A stretch of 6,389 nucleotides of DNA from Balneolia bacterium (GTDB lineage: Bacteria; Bacteroidota; Rhodothermia; Balneolales; Cyclonatronaceae), in contig PXDL01000054.1 in the NCBI GenBank assembly GCA_003566395.1, positions 1-6,389 on the forward strand. The letters run 5' to 3'. The notes beneath the pieces are model-generated. The model had not been told where the DNA came from and ran no database searches. It saw only the letters and a program-made list of their open reading frames with translations. The position numbers and the translations under genes are program-made. Shown here piece by piece: positions 1 through 6,389 of this stretch; positions within the stretch are counted from its first letter, which is position 1; every line of letters begins with the position of its first letter.

Positions 1-45
1 GCGGTAAAGGAAGCCGCCTATAAAACCGGGGCAGCACGGAAATAG
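1..45 (+). CDS. C-terminal tail of an unidentified upstream gene (partial)
   Basis: Frame 1 is open from the left edge and reads AVKEAAYKTGAARK before a TAG at 43-45. The other two + frames hit stops within the first 21 bases. The tail is alanine/lysine-rich and looks like the amphipathic end of a soluble enzyme, but 14 residues are too few to name a family and I do not assign one. A perfect GC-rich hairpin begins 28 bases after the stop, as expected for the end of a transcription unit, and this is the main reason to believe the frame is real. The rest of the gene lies to the left of the window. Confidence 0.4.
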   Translation, partial: AVKEAAYKTGAARK

Positions 46-73
46 AATAATATCTTTACGTATTTCTACATCA

Positions 74-102
74 AACCCGGCGTGTACTCTTCGCGCCGGG
101 TT
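74..102 (+). terminator. Probable intrinsic terminator of the upstream gene
   Basis: The arms aacccggcg (74-82) and cgccgggtt (94-102) are perfectly complementary over 9 bp, seven of them G/C, around an 11-base loop. The hairpin sits 28 bases after the TAG at 43-45. The 3' side has only a weak T tract (ttccttg), so it may be an inefficient or factor-assisted terminator. A role as a transcript-stabilising 3' hairpin is also possible. It separates the upstream gene from the lipoprotein gene at 179. Confidence 0.6.
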
Positions 103-178
103 CCTTGTAGGGAGTAGTCAGGTAGTTTTTATATATTGTTGAAGGACAGAATACATTTTGCACTTTTATTTTTATTAA
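103..178 (+). promoter_or_regulatory. AT-rich leader and likely promoter region of the VCBS lipoprotein gene
   Basis: This 76-base stretch lies between the hairpin and the ATG at 179 and becomes very A/T-rich from about 125 onward. A TTTG at 157-160, preceded by TA at 152-153, resembles the Bacteroidota -7 element (TAnnTTTG) but has one extra base, and no well-spaced -33 element is evident, so no exact promoter is called. There is no Shine-Dalgarno sequence just before the start; the only purine-rich stretch (gaagga, 141-146) is 32 bases away. An in-frame TAA at 176-178 directly abuts the ATG, which rules out any upstream in-frame start. Confidence 0.35.
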
Positions 179-3100
179 ATGGCACTTCTTTTTAGGTTGG
201 GAATATATTTTTGCGCAGCACTTTTATTGATCACAGCCTGCAGCCACGAAGACGATTCTGATAAAATATTCCATGAACTATCCCCGGAAAGAACAAATAT
301 CACCTTTTCAAACGACATTGAATCTACGGATTCACTAAATGTTCAAACCGATCATTTTATCTATAACGGGGCCGGGGTTGCGATAGGGGATATCAACAAT
401 AATGGACTACCGGATATCTTTTTTTCCGGAAATATGGTTCCGAGCCGTTTGTATCTGAATGAAGGAGATATGAGCTTTCGGGATATCACTGAGCTGTCCG
501 GTATTCAAACAGACAAGCGTGTAACCGGTGTTTCGATGGTGGATATTAACCATAATGGCTATATGGATATCTACCTGTCTGTATCTGGTGCTCCATGGAC
601 GGAGCCGGACGAACGCCGGAATCTTTTGTATTTGAACAACGGTGATAACACGTTTACGGAAGCAGCTTCTGATTATCAGATTGATGACCCCGGCTTTACC
701 ACACATGCAGTATTTTTTGATTATAACCGAAATGGGCTTCTGGATCTATATTTGCTGGGTAATTCGCCCGGAGAGTTTGGCAGGGGCGATACCGGGGGAA
801 GTTTCAGCGGGGCAAGAATGCCGAACGAGTATGGTGTTGACCGACTCTACAGAAATAATGGTGACGGTACATTTACGAACGTATCAGAAGAAGCCGGCAT
901 ACTTAACAGGCTTGGATATGGTTTAGGTGTTGTAGTATCAGATCTCAATAATAACGGCTGGCCCGATATTTACATCTCCAATGACATTACGCCTAACGAC
1001 GTACTTTATATCAATAACGGAGACGGCACGTTTGAAGACAGGGCTGCTGACTACCTGAAGCACTCCAGTTTTGCCGGTATGGGGATGGATATTGCGGATT
1101 TTTCAAACAACGGGTGGCCTGATATCATACAGACCGATATGATGCCCGAAAATTTGGAAGACCGCAAACGGATGAGTGGATCTACTACGTACAGTACGTT
1201 TCAGCAGCTGCGTCAACAGGGATATTTCCCCCATTACAATACAAACACGCTCCAGCTGAACCAGGGCGTTTCGGAAAATGGTGACATCATCTTTAGTGAA
1301 ATTGGAAGAATGGCCGGTGTAGCCTATACAGACTGGAGCTGGGCCGCACTTTTTGCGGATTTTGATAACGATGGGCATAAAGATCTTTTCATTAGTAACG
1401 GATACCCTAAAGCCGTGAACGATTTTGATTACCTCTCCGATATGTTCCGGGCGCGCAGGTCCGGCGATGAAGAACAGGTAAAAAGGGAAGAGCTTCAGAT
1501 TTTGGAAGACCTGCATAGTTATCGGGTATCCAACTACATGTTTCAAAATAACGGCAACCTCACGTTTACCAACAAAACCAGGGATTGGGGGCTTTATCAA
1601 CCCAATTTTTCCTATGGAGCTGCCTACGCTGATCTCAATAATAACGGCCGGCTCGACCTTGTCATCAGCAATATTAATGATACAGCTCAGATATTTGAAA
1701 ACAGGGGGAGAGATGATCAAGCTTTCAATTATTTGCAAATTTCACTCAAAAGCGAAACACCCAATCGGCGGGGCCTGGGAGCCAAAATCACGCTAACTCA
1801 GAACGGAAATAAGCAGTATATCCAGCATACTCCCTACAGGGGCTATATGTCAACTGTAGACGATCGTATCCATTTTGGCTTGGGCGAAGAAGCCGGGTCG
1901 GTAGATTCACTGGAAATTACCTGGCCTGACGGAAAAACCCAGATTTTAACTGATTTGGAGACCAATCAGCACATTACACTGTATCATGAAGATGCTGGAC
2001 AGCCTGTTCAGGAAGAGCATTCTCCCAATGGCAGGAACAAGGCACTCTTTACGCTTCTGTCACCCCCGGGTAATGAACTGATGAGGCATCGGGAAACCTC
2101 ATACACAGATTTCAGTATTCAGGCGATGCTCCCATACCAGATCTCCAAAGAAATTATGCCTGTTGCAGTAGCAGATGTAAATGGTAATGGACTTGATGAC
2201 ATATTCATAGGGGGGGTGGCCGACGCTTCTGGAACGTTGTTCATTCAGCAACAAGATGGACGCTTTACAGAATCAAACGAAGATCAACCCTGGAAAAATA
2301 ACAGCAATTTTGAAGACTGGGGAGCAACATTTTTTGATGCGAATGGAAACGGTTTGCCGGACCTTTATGTGAGCAGCGGTAGTTTTCGTTTATCCGGTAT
2401 TTCAGAACTTTTACAGGATCGGTTATACATCAACAAGGGAAACGGTAAGTTTATGTACGATCCGGACGCTCTGCCTGAAATACGCACAAGTACAACAACA
2501 ATTGAAGCAGGAGATTTTACGGGTGATGGTCAGCTGGATCTCTTTGTTGGCGGAAGAGTGGCGCCAAGAGGATACCCAAATCCTGTGCGTAGTTATATAC
2601 TACGAAATGATGGTGGGCGATTTACGGATATTACTACTGAAGTGGCACCGGACATGATTGATCCGGGCGGGCTTGTGACAGATGCTGTTTGGGTTGATTT
2701 TGACGGTGATGAGAAGCTTGACCTGGTAACAGTTGGGGAATGGATGCCGGTCCAGTTTTATCGAAATGAGGGAAAGACACTGAGTAATGTTACTGAGACA
2801 ATGGACCTACCGCCATTAAGAGGCTGGTGGTGGAGTATTGAAAAAGGAGATTTCAACAATGATGGGCAAATGGACCTGATATTGGGCAACCAGGGACTTA
2901 ATTTTTCCTTTCTTTCATCCGAAGAAAGCAAGTTTGGTGTTTATGCTTCTGACTTTGGCGATGGATGGGATACGGATCTCGTTTTTGTTCAGGAAATTGA
3001 TGGGGTACAGTATCCCTATTTTGGGCTGGCAAAAATGGCAACCACAATCAACAGGCTGAGTTACCAATACAATACATTTAAAGATTTTTCAACAGTGCCT

Positions 3101-3532
3101 ATTCAATCCATTTTTAGTAACGAAGAGTTGAATAGTGCCCTTTATTATGAAATCGATACGTTTGCAAGCCTGAAACTTACGAATAATGGAAGCGGATCTT
3201 TTGCAGTTGAACAACTCCCCATAGAAGCACAAATGTCACCCTTAAAAAGCATGATTATTCATAATTTTAAAAGAGACGAAACGAATGATCTTCTTATTGC
3301 AGGGAATATGTTTCAAACCGAACCTAATATCCCGCGGGCAGACGCAGGAAAAGGTCTGCTTTTGAGTGGGGATGGCACCGGTAATCTTAAACCTGTATCC
3401 GTTCAGAAAAGCGGATTTCACGCTCCAAAAGATGTCAAATATATTACGCTAATAGAGACAGCCGATGGAAAAGCCGTTCTTGTAGCCAATCAAAACGATG
3501 AGCTGCAGTTTTTCCGGCTCAATTCATACTGA
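179..3532 (+). CDS. Large FG-GAP/VCBS-repeat lipoprotein with central ASPIC/UnbV domain
   Basis: This encodes an 1117-residue exported protein. Residues 1-21 form a lipoprotein signal peptide: Arg6, a hydrophobic core, and lipobox ITAC with the lipidated Cys at 21. Twelve FG-GAP/VCBS blades carry calcium-loop motifs of the form DxNxNGxxD. They begin near D71, D122, D181, D255, D307, D394 and D485, then D666, D720, D779, D840 and D891. Many are followed by a strand like LYxNNGDGTF. Between the two blocks, about residues 516-602, is an ASPIC/UnbV domain with the typical HFGLG and ITWPDGK motifs. The C-terminal 200 residues look like degenerate blades without calcium loops and end near LVANQNDELQFFRL, a pattern I recognise from Bacteroidota VCBS proteins. 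Such repeats fold as integrin-like beta-propellers that bind ligands or proteins; no catalytic residues are seen. The start is fixed by the in-frame TAA just before it and by the signal peptide. The gene converges on the susCD operon, so a shared role in binding at the cell surface is inferred only. Confidence 0.93.
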   Translation: MALLFRLGIYFCAALLLITACSHEDDSDKIFHELSPERTNITFSNDIESTDSLNVQTDHFIYNGAGVAIGDINNNGLPDIFFSGNMVPSRLYLNEGDMSFRDITELSGIQTDKRVTGVSMVDINHNGYMDIYLSVSGAPWTEPDERRNLLYLNNGDNTFTEAASDYQIDDPGFTTHAVFFDYNRNGLLDLYLLGNSPGEFGRGDTGGSFSGARMPNEYGVDRLYRNNGDGTFTNVSEEAGILNRLGYGLGVVVSDLNNNGWPDIYISNDITPNDVLYINNGDGTFEDRAADYLKHSSFAGMGMDIADFSNNGWPDIIQTDMMPENLEDRKRMSGSTTYSTFQQLRQQGYFPHYNTNTLQLNQGVSENGDIIFSEIGRMAGVAYTDWSWAALFADFDNDGHKDLFISNGYPKAVNDFDYLSDMFRARRSGDEEQVKREELQILEDLHSYRVSNYMFQNNGNLTFTNKTRDWGLYQPNFSYGAAYADLNNNGRLDLVISNINDTAQIFENRGRDDQAFNYLQISLKSETPNRRGLGAKITLTQNGNKQYIQHTPYRGYMSTVDDRIHFGLGEEAGSVDSLEITWPDGKTQILTDLETNQHITLYHEDAGQPVQEEHSPNGRNKALFTLLSPPGNELMRHRETSYTDFSIQAMLPYQISKEIMPVAVADVNGNGLDDIFIGGVADASGTLFIQQQDGRFTESNEDQPWKNNSNFEDWGATFFDANGNGLPDLYVSSGSFRLSGISELLQDRLYINKGNGKFMYDPDALPEIRTSTTTIEAGDFTGDGQLDLFVGGRVAPRGYPNPVRSYILRNDGGRFTDITTEVAPDMIDPGGLVTDAVWVDFDGDEKLDLVTVGEWMPVQFYRNEGKTLSNVTETMDLPPLRGWWWSIEKGDFNNDGQMDLILGNQGLNFSFLSSEESKFGVYASDFGDGWDTDLVFVQEIDGVQYPYFGLAKMATTINRLSYQYNTFKDFSTVPIQSIFSNEELNSALYYEIDTFASLKLTNNGSGSFAVEQLPIEAQMSPLKSMIIHNFKRDETNDLLIAGNMFQTEPNIPRADAGKGLLLSGDGTGNLKPVSVQKSGFHAPKDVKYITLIETADGKAVLVANQNDELQFFRLNSY

Positions 3533-3751
3533 CCTGAATTCGGTTCATAATGATAGAAATCAGAAGCCTTTCAACGGCTGACGGAGGGATATACCCATCG
3601 GTATGCCCCGGCCAGAAGGGAGTCGATCATTATTTTCTACATTCTGGTGAACGTGCTCCCCTGAATCCCTTTTCATTCACAGTAGGAGCGTCAGTAAGGG
3701 AAGGGCGACTTTTATATTTTGATTTATGAATTGAACTCAGTTTGCTAATAA
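3533..3751. other. Intergenic segment with no convincing gene, rich in inverted repeats
   Basis: This stretch lies between the stop of the VCBS lipoprotein and the shared terminator. It is visibly richer in G/C than the AT-rich leaders elsewhere in the window. It contains several complementary pairs: ggg.t-atacc with ggtat-g.ccc (3586-3609), CCAGAA (3612-3617) with TTCTGG (3642-3647), gggag (3618-3622) with ctccc (3656-3660), and tccctt (3666-3671) with aaggga (3696-3701). One short + strand frame (3550-3729, 59 codons from ATG) is open but has no ribosome site and no recognisable motif. I see no tRNA or known RNA fold. It may be a structured 3' untranslated region or a copy of a dispersed repeat. 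Confidence 0.4.
3586..3609. repeat. Imperfect inverted repeat (hairpin) in the intergenic region
   Basis: ATACC (3591-3595) pairs with GGTAT (3600-3604) around the 4-base loop CATC. The stem continues through a T.G wobble and one A/C mismatch to GGG (3586-3588) pairing with CCC (3607-3609). No T tract follows, so it does not look like an intrinsic terminator. It begins 53 bases after the stop of the VCBS lipoprotein gene and could protect the 3' end of that transcript or form part of a dispersed palindromic element. Confidence 0.45.
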
Positions 3752-3787
3752 AAAAATCCCGGCAGCTTTACAGCCACCGGGATTTTT
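3752..3787. terminator. Bidirectional intrinsic terminator between convergent units
   Basis: The arms aaaaatcccgg (3752-3762) and ccgggattttt (3777-3787) are perfectly complementary over 11 bp around a 14-base loop. The A-rich left flank and T-rich right flank give a T run after the GC-rich core on both strands, the standard form of a two-way Rho-independent terminator. It lies 33 bases beyond the susD stop on the - strand, so it most clearly ends the susC-susD operon. It is also 219 bases past the stop of the + strand lipoprotein gene and would block read-through from that side. Confidence 0.88.
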
Positions 3788-3820
3788 ATGAACAACTATT
3801 TTTTGTTAAAAATGGTAGTT

Positions 3821-5584
3821 TTACCAGCCCGTATTTTGCTCAAGCCGGTTTTCACCGTCTACCCTACTTACATCTACCTGAAGCGAAGGTATTGGATAGC
3901 GGTTGTGGCGCTCTTGAAAAGGCGCCGCGCCGCTAAGATAAGATCTTCTGGCTGCCTCCCTGCTGGTATAAGCGTTGAGAACCTCTTCGGCAATCCCCCA
4001 TCTCTTCAGGTCAAATAGACGGTGTCCTTCCATTGCAAGCTCAAGCCTTCTTTCATTCCGAACAGCTTGACGGGCAAATTCCTGATCTGGAAAGGAGTCA
4101 TACAGGCCAATTGAATAATCTGCCCAGGTAATGGAAGGATCATCTATCGGCACTGCTATATCATCAGCCGATTCTCCTGGTCCTTGTGCAGCCGCTCCGG
4201 CACGAGCTCGTATTTCATTCACAATGTCCAATGCATTGTCAAGGCTTCCTTCTTCAACTTCGGCTTCTGCAAGGTGCAAGAGAAGATCTGCATACCTGTA
4301 GAGATGCCAGTTTACTGAATTCAGGTGTGTTGCGTTCCACCCCACATTACTTTCGGCACCACTTGCAGCTTCATGAACGTGTTTTTTGGGGCTGTAGGGA
4401 CCTGCATAGCCTCTATCGCGGATCCAGCCTGATTCATGGTTGCCCCAATCTTTATAGGGTACACCGTCTCGGCCAACGGTCCAGTCGAGACGCGGATCAA
4501 CAGGCACGTCTGCACCGGCTGCAAGGTTATCATCCCTGTCGTTCCATGAAGCGTCGGTGATTGCCAGAGGAAGGCCATCATCATCCACTACAAAGAAATT
4601 TACCAAATTTTGTGACGGCTGAAAGAAACCGCAACAACCGAACGGGCTGCCGCTATGTGGAAATGCAAGACGCATATCAAAATTTGCATTATCGCCATTG
4701 GGGTTTCCATCATTGCTTGATGCCTGGAAGGCGAGTATCGTTTCAGGACCGTTGGCAAATTCACCAAATCCGGTCCATACTCGTTGAAAATTTTCTTCAA
4801 GGTCATAAGGGCCGCTATTACGAACCTCCCGGAGAGTTGTTAAAGCTGAGCCATAATCTCCGGCATAAATCTGAACTCTTCCGAGAAGTGCACGGGCTGT
4901 CCAGGAGCTTACGCGACCTACCTCACCATTTCTGGGTTGGTCAGGCAAAAGAGAAATTGCCTGTTCCAGGTCGTTCGTAAGATTTCCAATAACATCAACC
5001 CCCACATTTGTTTTCCGAAAGTCTTCATCGTCCTCAAGGTAGTACGGGATATTCTCCCACATTCGCCATGCATCAAAATGATAGTATGCTCTTAAGAACA
5101 GGGCTTCACCACGTATGCTAACCGCATCTGCTTCTGGAACAGAGCCAGGATCGTTTTCTAAAAGCCGGTCGAGAAGCCTGATGGTCGAATTTGCCCGGTT
5201 TACACCCTCATAAAGAGCGGCCCACTTGTCATTTACATACTCATCGGTTCCACCTGTGCTCCAGTTGTAGAGCTCTACGTCCGTTACTGGACCCTGGTCA
5301 CCCGGTTCAGAACCTTTATATGCATCATCTGTAGAGGCACTGCCGAAGATCCAGTTGCTGGACCCGGTTCCCCAAAGACCAAAACCGTCCCATCCGCCAC
5401 CCAGCATTCTGTAGGTTCCTATGAGATTACCTTCCACCCCATTTTGATTTGCAAGTGTTTGCTCATCGAGGCTACCCTGGGCTTCACCCACCAGAAAATC
5501 GTCTTGACAGCCGTAGAGAAATCCTCCGGCGAGAAGAAGAATAGCTGTGCCAAACAGTATTTTATAGTTTTGAAATATGTTCAT
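3821..5584 (-). CDS. susD: SusD/RagB family nutrient-binding outer-membrane lipoprotein
   Basis: This complete 587-residue SusD homologue is a surface lipoprotein that captures glycan or peptide substrate and closes over its SusC transporter. Residues 1-26 are a lipoprotein signal peptide with lipobox LYGC and lipidated Cys26, followed by an Asp-Asp pair. Family landmarks appear in order: the N-terminal helix with GVEGNLIGTYRML (49-61), the TPR-like segment GEALFLRAYYHFDAW (159-173), the RYADLLLHLAEAE helix (430-442) with IVNEIRARAGA (454-464), the ERRLELAMEGHRLFDLKRWG signature (511-530), and the closing YPIPSLQ...LEQNTGW (563-587). Length is within the usual range. The gene follows susC by 32 bases in the same operon and ends just before a strong terminator. 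Two features stand out: an adjacent cysteine pair at 317-318 within SGSPFGCCGFFQPSQN, and a strongly acidic composition (about 90 Asp+Glu against 45 Lys+Arg, only 8 Lys). The substrate cannot be read from the sequence. The gene symbol reflects family membership, not proven starch use. Confidence 0.95.
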   Translation of the reverse strand: MNIFQNYKILFGTAILLLAGGFLYGCQDDFLVGEAQGSLDEQTLANQNGVEGNLIGTYRMLGGGWDGFGLWGTGSSNWIFGSASTDDAYKGSEPGDQGPVTDVELYNWSTGGTDEYVNDKWAALYEGVNRANSTIRLLDRLLENDPGSVPEADAVSIRGEALFLRAYYHFDAWRMWENIPYYLEDDEDFRKTNVGVDVIGNLTNDLEQAISLLPDQPRNGEVGRVSSWTARALLGRVQIYAGDYGSALTTLREVRNSGPYDLEENFQRVWTGFGEFANGPETILAFQASSNDGNPNGDNANFDMRLAFPHSGSPFGCCGFFQPSQNLVNFFVVDDDGLPLAITDASWNDRDDNLAAGADVPVDPRLDWTVGRDGVPYKDWGNHESGWIRDRGYAGPYSPKKHVHEAASGAESNVGWNATHLNSVNWHLYRYADLLLHLAEAEVEEGSLDNALDIVNEIRARAGAAAQGPGESADDIAVPIDDPSITWADYSIGLYDSFPDQEFARQAVRNERRLELAMEGHRLFDLKRWGIAEEVLNAYTSREAARRSYLSGAAPFQERHNRYPIPSLQVDVSRVDGENRLEQNTGW

Positions 5585-5616
5585 TGTCTTCTTTTTATGA
5601 ATTAAAAATTTTGTGC
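5585..5616 (-). promoter_or_regulatory. susC-susD spacer with weak ribosome binding site for susD
   Basis: Only 32 bases separate the susC stop from the susD start. On the - strand the spacer is A/T-rich and ends in aaaaagaagaca directly before the ATG. The purine stretch aagaag is a weak match to a Shine-Dalgarno sequence and sits close to the start. No hairpin or promoter-like element is visible, which supports co-transcription and translation of susD from the susC mRNA. Confidence 0.5.
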
Positions 5617-6389
5617 TTAAAATGTTGCGCTTATACCAATACTAAAAGATCGGTTACTTGGGTAAATACCTCGGTCAACACCCATGGTTTGATCGCGAAC
5701 ATTCCCGGCACTGCCCCCCACATTAGAGGTTGGCAAAGATGGATCTACGCCGCTATATCCGGTTATCGTAAACAGGTTTTCTCCCTGAACATAAAGCCTC
5801 ATATTCTGTACTCCCGGAAGAGTGCCCGGTGGAATGTTATACCCGATCTGAAGGCTACGCATGCGGACGTATGAACCATCTTCCACGTAGAAACTGCTGT
5901 ATTCATCACTGAAAGTATCATCGTCATCTAAACGGGGATACTCTGCACCCGGATTTATTACTTCTGCGCCGGATACACGTTCGCCATTTTGAATAGCGGG
6001 GCCGTCTATGTTAAGTTCAGCTGCCCTATCCAGCACATCACGCCTAACGTTTGTATTAAAGAGCCTGAAAATGTAGAACTCTTTCTGTACATCAAATATT
6101 TCATTACCAAATGATCCAAAGATACTAGATTGCAGATCCCAGTTTTTCCATCGGGCACCTAAATTCAAGCCTCCAACGAAATCCGGGTGCGGACTGCCGA
6201 TCACGGTACGGTCTGCAGCAGTTATCTGGCCGTCTCCGTTTGTATCCACAAATCTCATTCGTCCAGGACGAGCGCCATCCTGACTAGCGTGAGCATCCAC
6301 TTCAGCCCAGTTCTGGAATATCCCGTCAGCTTTCATCCCGAAAAATGCACCGATAGGCTGGCCAACAAAATTTCGTGAAATTGTTGCAC
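5617..6389 (-). CDS. susC: SusC/RagA family TonB-dependent outer-membrane transporter, C-terminal part (partial)
   Basis: The frame runs open from the right edge of the window to a TAA at 5617-5619, giving the last 256 residues of a transporter that is normally about 1000 residues long. The first Met inside the frame (CAT at 6334-6336) is internal, since coding sequence continues upstream of it in the family pattern (VGQPIGAFFGMKADGIFQN). Recognisable SusC landmarks follow: PGRMRFVDTNGDGQIT, DRTVIGSPHPDFVGGLNLG, FGSFGNEIFD, YVEDGSYVRMRSLQIGYNIP, YVQGENLFTITGYSGVDPS, and the final strand SFSIGISATF. That strand ends in Phe, as expected for a barrel folded by the BAM machinery. SusC imports the substrate captured by SusD across the outer membrane using TonB energy. 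The signal peptide, carboxypeptidase-like domain, TonB box and plug lie outside the window. It is the first gene of the pair and probably shares one transcript with susD. Confidence 0.95.
   Translation of the reverse strand, partial: ATISRNFVGQPIGAFFGMKADGIFQNWAEVDAHASQDGARPGRMRFVDTNGDGQITAADRTVIGSPHPDFVGGLNLGARWKNWDLQSSIFGSFGNEIFDVQKEFYIFRLFNTNVRRDVLDRAAELNIDGPAIQNGERVSGAEVINPGAEYPRLDDDDTFSDEYSSFYVEDGSYVRMRSLQIGYNIPPGTLPGVQNMRLYVQGENLFTITGYSGVDPSLPTSNVGGSAGNVRDQTMGVDRGIYPSNRSFSIGISATF

Noticed and set aside
132..160. Candidate promoter elements (TATATT at 132-137; TA..TTTG at 152-160)
   Set aside because: The sigma70-like TATATT has no -35 partner at the right spacing, and the Bacteroidota-like element has an extra base and no matching -33 box. 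Only the leader as a whole is reported.
407..706. Second antisense open frame opposite the first propeller repeats
   Set aside because: It is a shadow of the real gene with no domain pattern, ribosome site or promoter.
642..926. + strand open frame in another reading frame within the propeller gene
   Set aside because: It overlaps FG-GAP repeats that are clearly coding in the main frame, and its translation shows no family features.
1103..1738. Long antisense open frame (211 codons) opposite the propeller gene
   Set aside because: It lies wholly within the well-supported lipoprotein gene, and its protein has no recognisable motif. The repeated Asn/Asp/Gly codons of the sense strand suppress stops on the other strand and readily create such frames.
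3742..4018. Two short + strand frames reading from the terminator into the 3' end of susD
   Set aside because: They cross the strong terminator hairpin and lie antisense to conserved SusD C-terminal motifs. The first starts at a TTG with no ribosome site.
4186..4980. + strand open frames antisense to the middle of susD
   Set aside because: The - strand reading gives an unbroken SusD with all family landmarks, while these frames give low-complexity His/Arg-rich proteins with no motif.
5584..5874. + strand frame starting opposite the susD start and running antisense to the susC C-terminus
   Set aside because: It is antisense to the conserved SusC end (YVQGENLFTITGYSG, terminal Phe) and has no independent support.
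1..6389. CRISPR array, tRNA, rRNA, insertion-sequence ends or phage genes
   Set aside because: I saw no regularly spaced direct repeats, tRNA-like cloverleaf, transposase or terminal inverted repeats with target duplications. The repeats present are protein-domain repeats or single hairpins.

Overview
This window reads as a polysaccharide- or glycan-uptake type locus from a member of the Bacteroidota/Balneolota/Rhodothermota group. The main evidence is a SusC-SusD pair, which is essentially confined to that superphylum, facing a very large FG-GAP/VCBS-repeat lipoprotein. Supporting signs are AT-rich leaders with no clear Shine-Dalgarno sequence, two lipoproteins with short lipoboxes, and strongly acidic, lysine-poor surface proteins that suggest a marine or salt-adapted host. 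I cannot name the species. A Balneolaceae-like origin is my guess from the style of the proteins.

Layout, left to right. Bases 1-45 hold the last 14 codons of an upstream + strand gene, followed by a perfect 9-bp GC-rich hairpin (74-102) that probably ends its transcript. After an AT-rich leader, 179-3532 (+) encodes a 1117-residue lipoprotein. It carries seven FG-GAP/VCBS calcium-loop repeats, a central ASPIC/UnbV domain, five more repeats and a C-terminal blade-like region. Bases 3533-3820 contain no convincing gene. They hold a GC-richer stretch rich in inverted repeats, then an 11-bp terminator (3752-3787) with a T tract on both strands. On the - strand, 3821-5584 encodes a complete SusD/RagB lipoprotein. 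Upstream of it, 5617-6389 is the C-terminal 256 residues of a SusC/RagA TonB-dependent transporter whose start lies beyond the right edge.

How the parts work together. SusC (the outer-membrane barrel) and SusD (the surface lid that captures substrate) are separated by 32 bases and form one operon, transcribed right to left and ending at the shared terminator. The propeller lipoprotein converges on them tail to tail, so it is a neighbour and not an operon member. A surface or periplasmic binding role alongside the SusCD system is plausible but not shown. No glycoside hydrolase, sulfatase, peptidase or regulator is present to reveal the substrate.

I found no convincing evidence of a new kind of system. 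The items most worth a second look are the two-block architecture of the propeller lipoprotein, the vicinal cysteine pair in SusD, and the structured intergenic segment.
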